Shown: one piece after another, positions 5,684 through 5,985 of the stretch | Position numbering within the stretch: the first letter of the stretch is position 1 | Layout: every line of letters begins with the position of its first letter | Source of the DNA: Acidimicrobiia bacterium | Lineage (GTDB): Bacteria > Actinomycetota > Acidimicrobiia > Spongiisociales > SHLN01 | Reading direction: 5' to 3' | Assembly (NCBI GenBank): GCA_030624805.1 | Contig: JAUXJL010000142.1 | Span: forward strand, 1 to 5,985 | DNA: 5,985 nt | The notes under the pieces: model-generated | Database searches by the model: none | Seen by the model: the letters and a program-made list of their open reading frames with translations, nothing else | Told to the model about the DNA's origin: nothing | Made by a program: the position numbers and the translations under genes

Positions 5684-5700
5684 GCAACCCTTAGGGTTGC
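5684..5700 (+). terminator. Hairpin just after tRNA-Lys, possible terminator or processing signal
   Basis: GCAACCC, loop TTA, GGGTTGC makes a perfect 7-pair stem two bases after the tRNA. No T-run follows (the next bases are TTGCGAGC), so it is not a classical intrinsic terminator. It could stop polymerase weakly or protect and guide 3' trimming of the tRNA precursor. Confidence 0.4.
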
Positions 5701-5728
5701 TTGCGAGCTTGGCTAGGCCAAACTCGAT

Positions 5729-5743
5729 GAACCCTCCGGGTTC
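5729..5743 (+). repeat. Second small inverted repeat in the tRNA spacer
   Basis: GAACCC, loop TCC, GGGTTC gives a 6-pair stem. The 9-base word GAACCCTCC of this hairpin recurs at 5772-5780, just before tRNA-Leu, as a direct repeat. The copy before the tRNA lacks the second arm. Function is unknown. Confidence 0.35.
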
Positions 5744-5782
5744 CTTACCAACTCGAAGACGATGTAAACGGGAACCCTCCAG

Positions 5783-5866
5783 GCGGGTGTAGCCGAACTG
5801 GTATAGGCGCCAGATTTAGGATCTGGTGGGTTTTTCCCATTGGGGGTTCGAGTCCCTCCACCCGCA
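5783..5866 (+). tRNA. tRNA-Leu (anticodon TAG)
   Basis: This is an 84-base type II tRNA. The acceptor GCGGGTG pairs with CACCCGC, the anticodon stem is CCAGA/TCTGG with loop TTTAGGA and anticodon TAG, the variable arm is long (TGGG TTTTT CCCA TT), the T arm is GGGGG TTCGAGT CCCTC with one G-T pair, and the discriminator is A, the Leu identity base. CCA is not encoded. Confidence 0.95.
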
Positions 5867-5985
5867 CTCAGAAAAGCCAGTGAGTACCTGAGGTTTTTGG
5901 TGGAGCCATGGGATGTGCCGGGCTAGCTACCGGGCGTGTGTCGCCACCTGTCGCTATGAGGGCAGCGTCAGCCGTCCAGACCGAG
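5867..5985. other. Region after tRNA-Leu; possible start of a further gene
   Basis: ACTCA (5866-5870) can pair with TGAGT (5881-5885), or CTCAG (5867-5871) with CTGAG (5888-5892), and TTTTT follows at 5894-5898; this is a weak terminator candidate. An ATG at 5956 is open to the window end and reads MRAASAVQTE. That loosely recalls the N-terminus of trigger factor (M-K-x-x-V-E/Q), but ten residues and no ribosome site are not enough to call it. Confidence 0.25.

Noticed and set aside
1..5985. CRISPR array, insertion sequence or transporter gene
   Set aside because: I found no regularly spaced repeats, no transposase-like protein and no ABC transporter or other exporter; any lasso D-type transporter must lie outside the window.

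Overview
The window is high-GC bacterial DNA, probably from an actinobacterium and possibly an Acidimicrobiia-like lineage. The reasons are GC-rich codon use, GTG starts, an LtrA-type membrane protein, an actinobacterial-style lasso leader motif and tRNA genes without an encoded CCA. The lineage is an inference; no marker gene here settles it.

Layout. Bases 1-396 hold the C-terminal end of an LtrA-like membrane protein. Bases 423-660 on the minus strand hold a decayed C-terminal scrap of an AMP-forming acyl-CoA synthetase/ligase, with stops and a frameshift. Bases 689-766 on the minus strand hold a very short ORF. It has a strong Shine-Dalgarno site and an exact fit to the actinobacterial lasso leader pattern (YxxPx[L/M]xxxGxxxxxT), but it stops only seven codons after the conserved Thr. 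Bases 963-4838 hold a lasso-peptide-like RiPP gene set: an LpxL-like acyltransferase homologue and a PqqD-like leader-binding protein (B1/RRE) on the plus strand; an HprK-like kinase and a B2 transglutaminase-fold leader peptidase on the minus strand, overlapping as ATGA; and an asparagine-synthase-like cyclase (C) on the plus strand that lacks the usual glutaminase domain. Bases 4877-5575 encode an HTH protein with a C-terminal domain of a type resembling LAGLIDADG endonucleases. tRNA-Lys(CTT) and tRNA-Leu(TAG) follow, separated by a spacer with two hairpins.

How the genes may work together. In known lasso systems the B1 protein binds the precursor leader, B2 cuts the leader off, and the C protein activates an Asp/Glu side chain of the core and joins it to the new N-terminus. 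HprK-like kinases in some lasso clusters (the paeninodin type) phosphorylate the C-terminal Ser of the precursor. All three core enzymes and a kinase are here, so the set is a plausible lasso or lasso-like pathway. Its oddities are a precursor with almost no core, an acyltransferase homologue without the catalytic His motif, a cyclase without a glutaminase half, a kinase with a degenerate P-loop, no transporter in the window, and genes scattered over both strands. Either the precursor is broken and the real one lies elsewhere, or the system makes something other than a classical lasso peptide.
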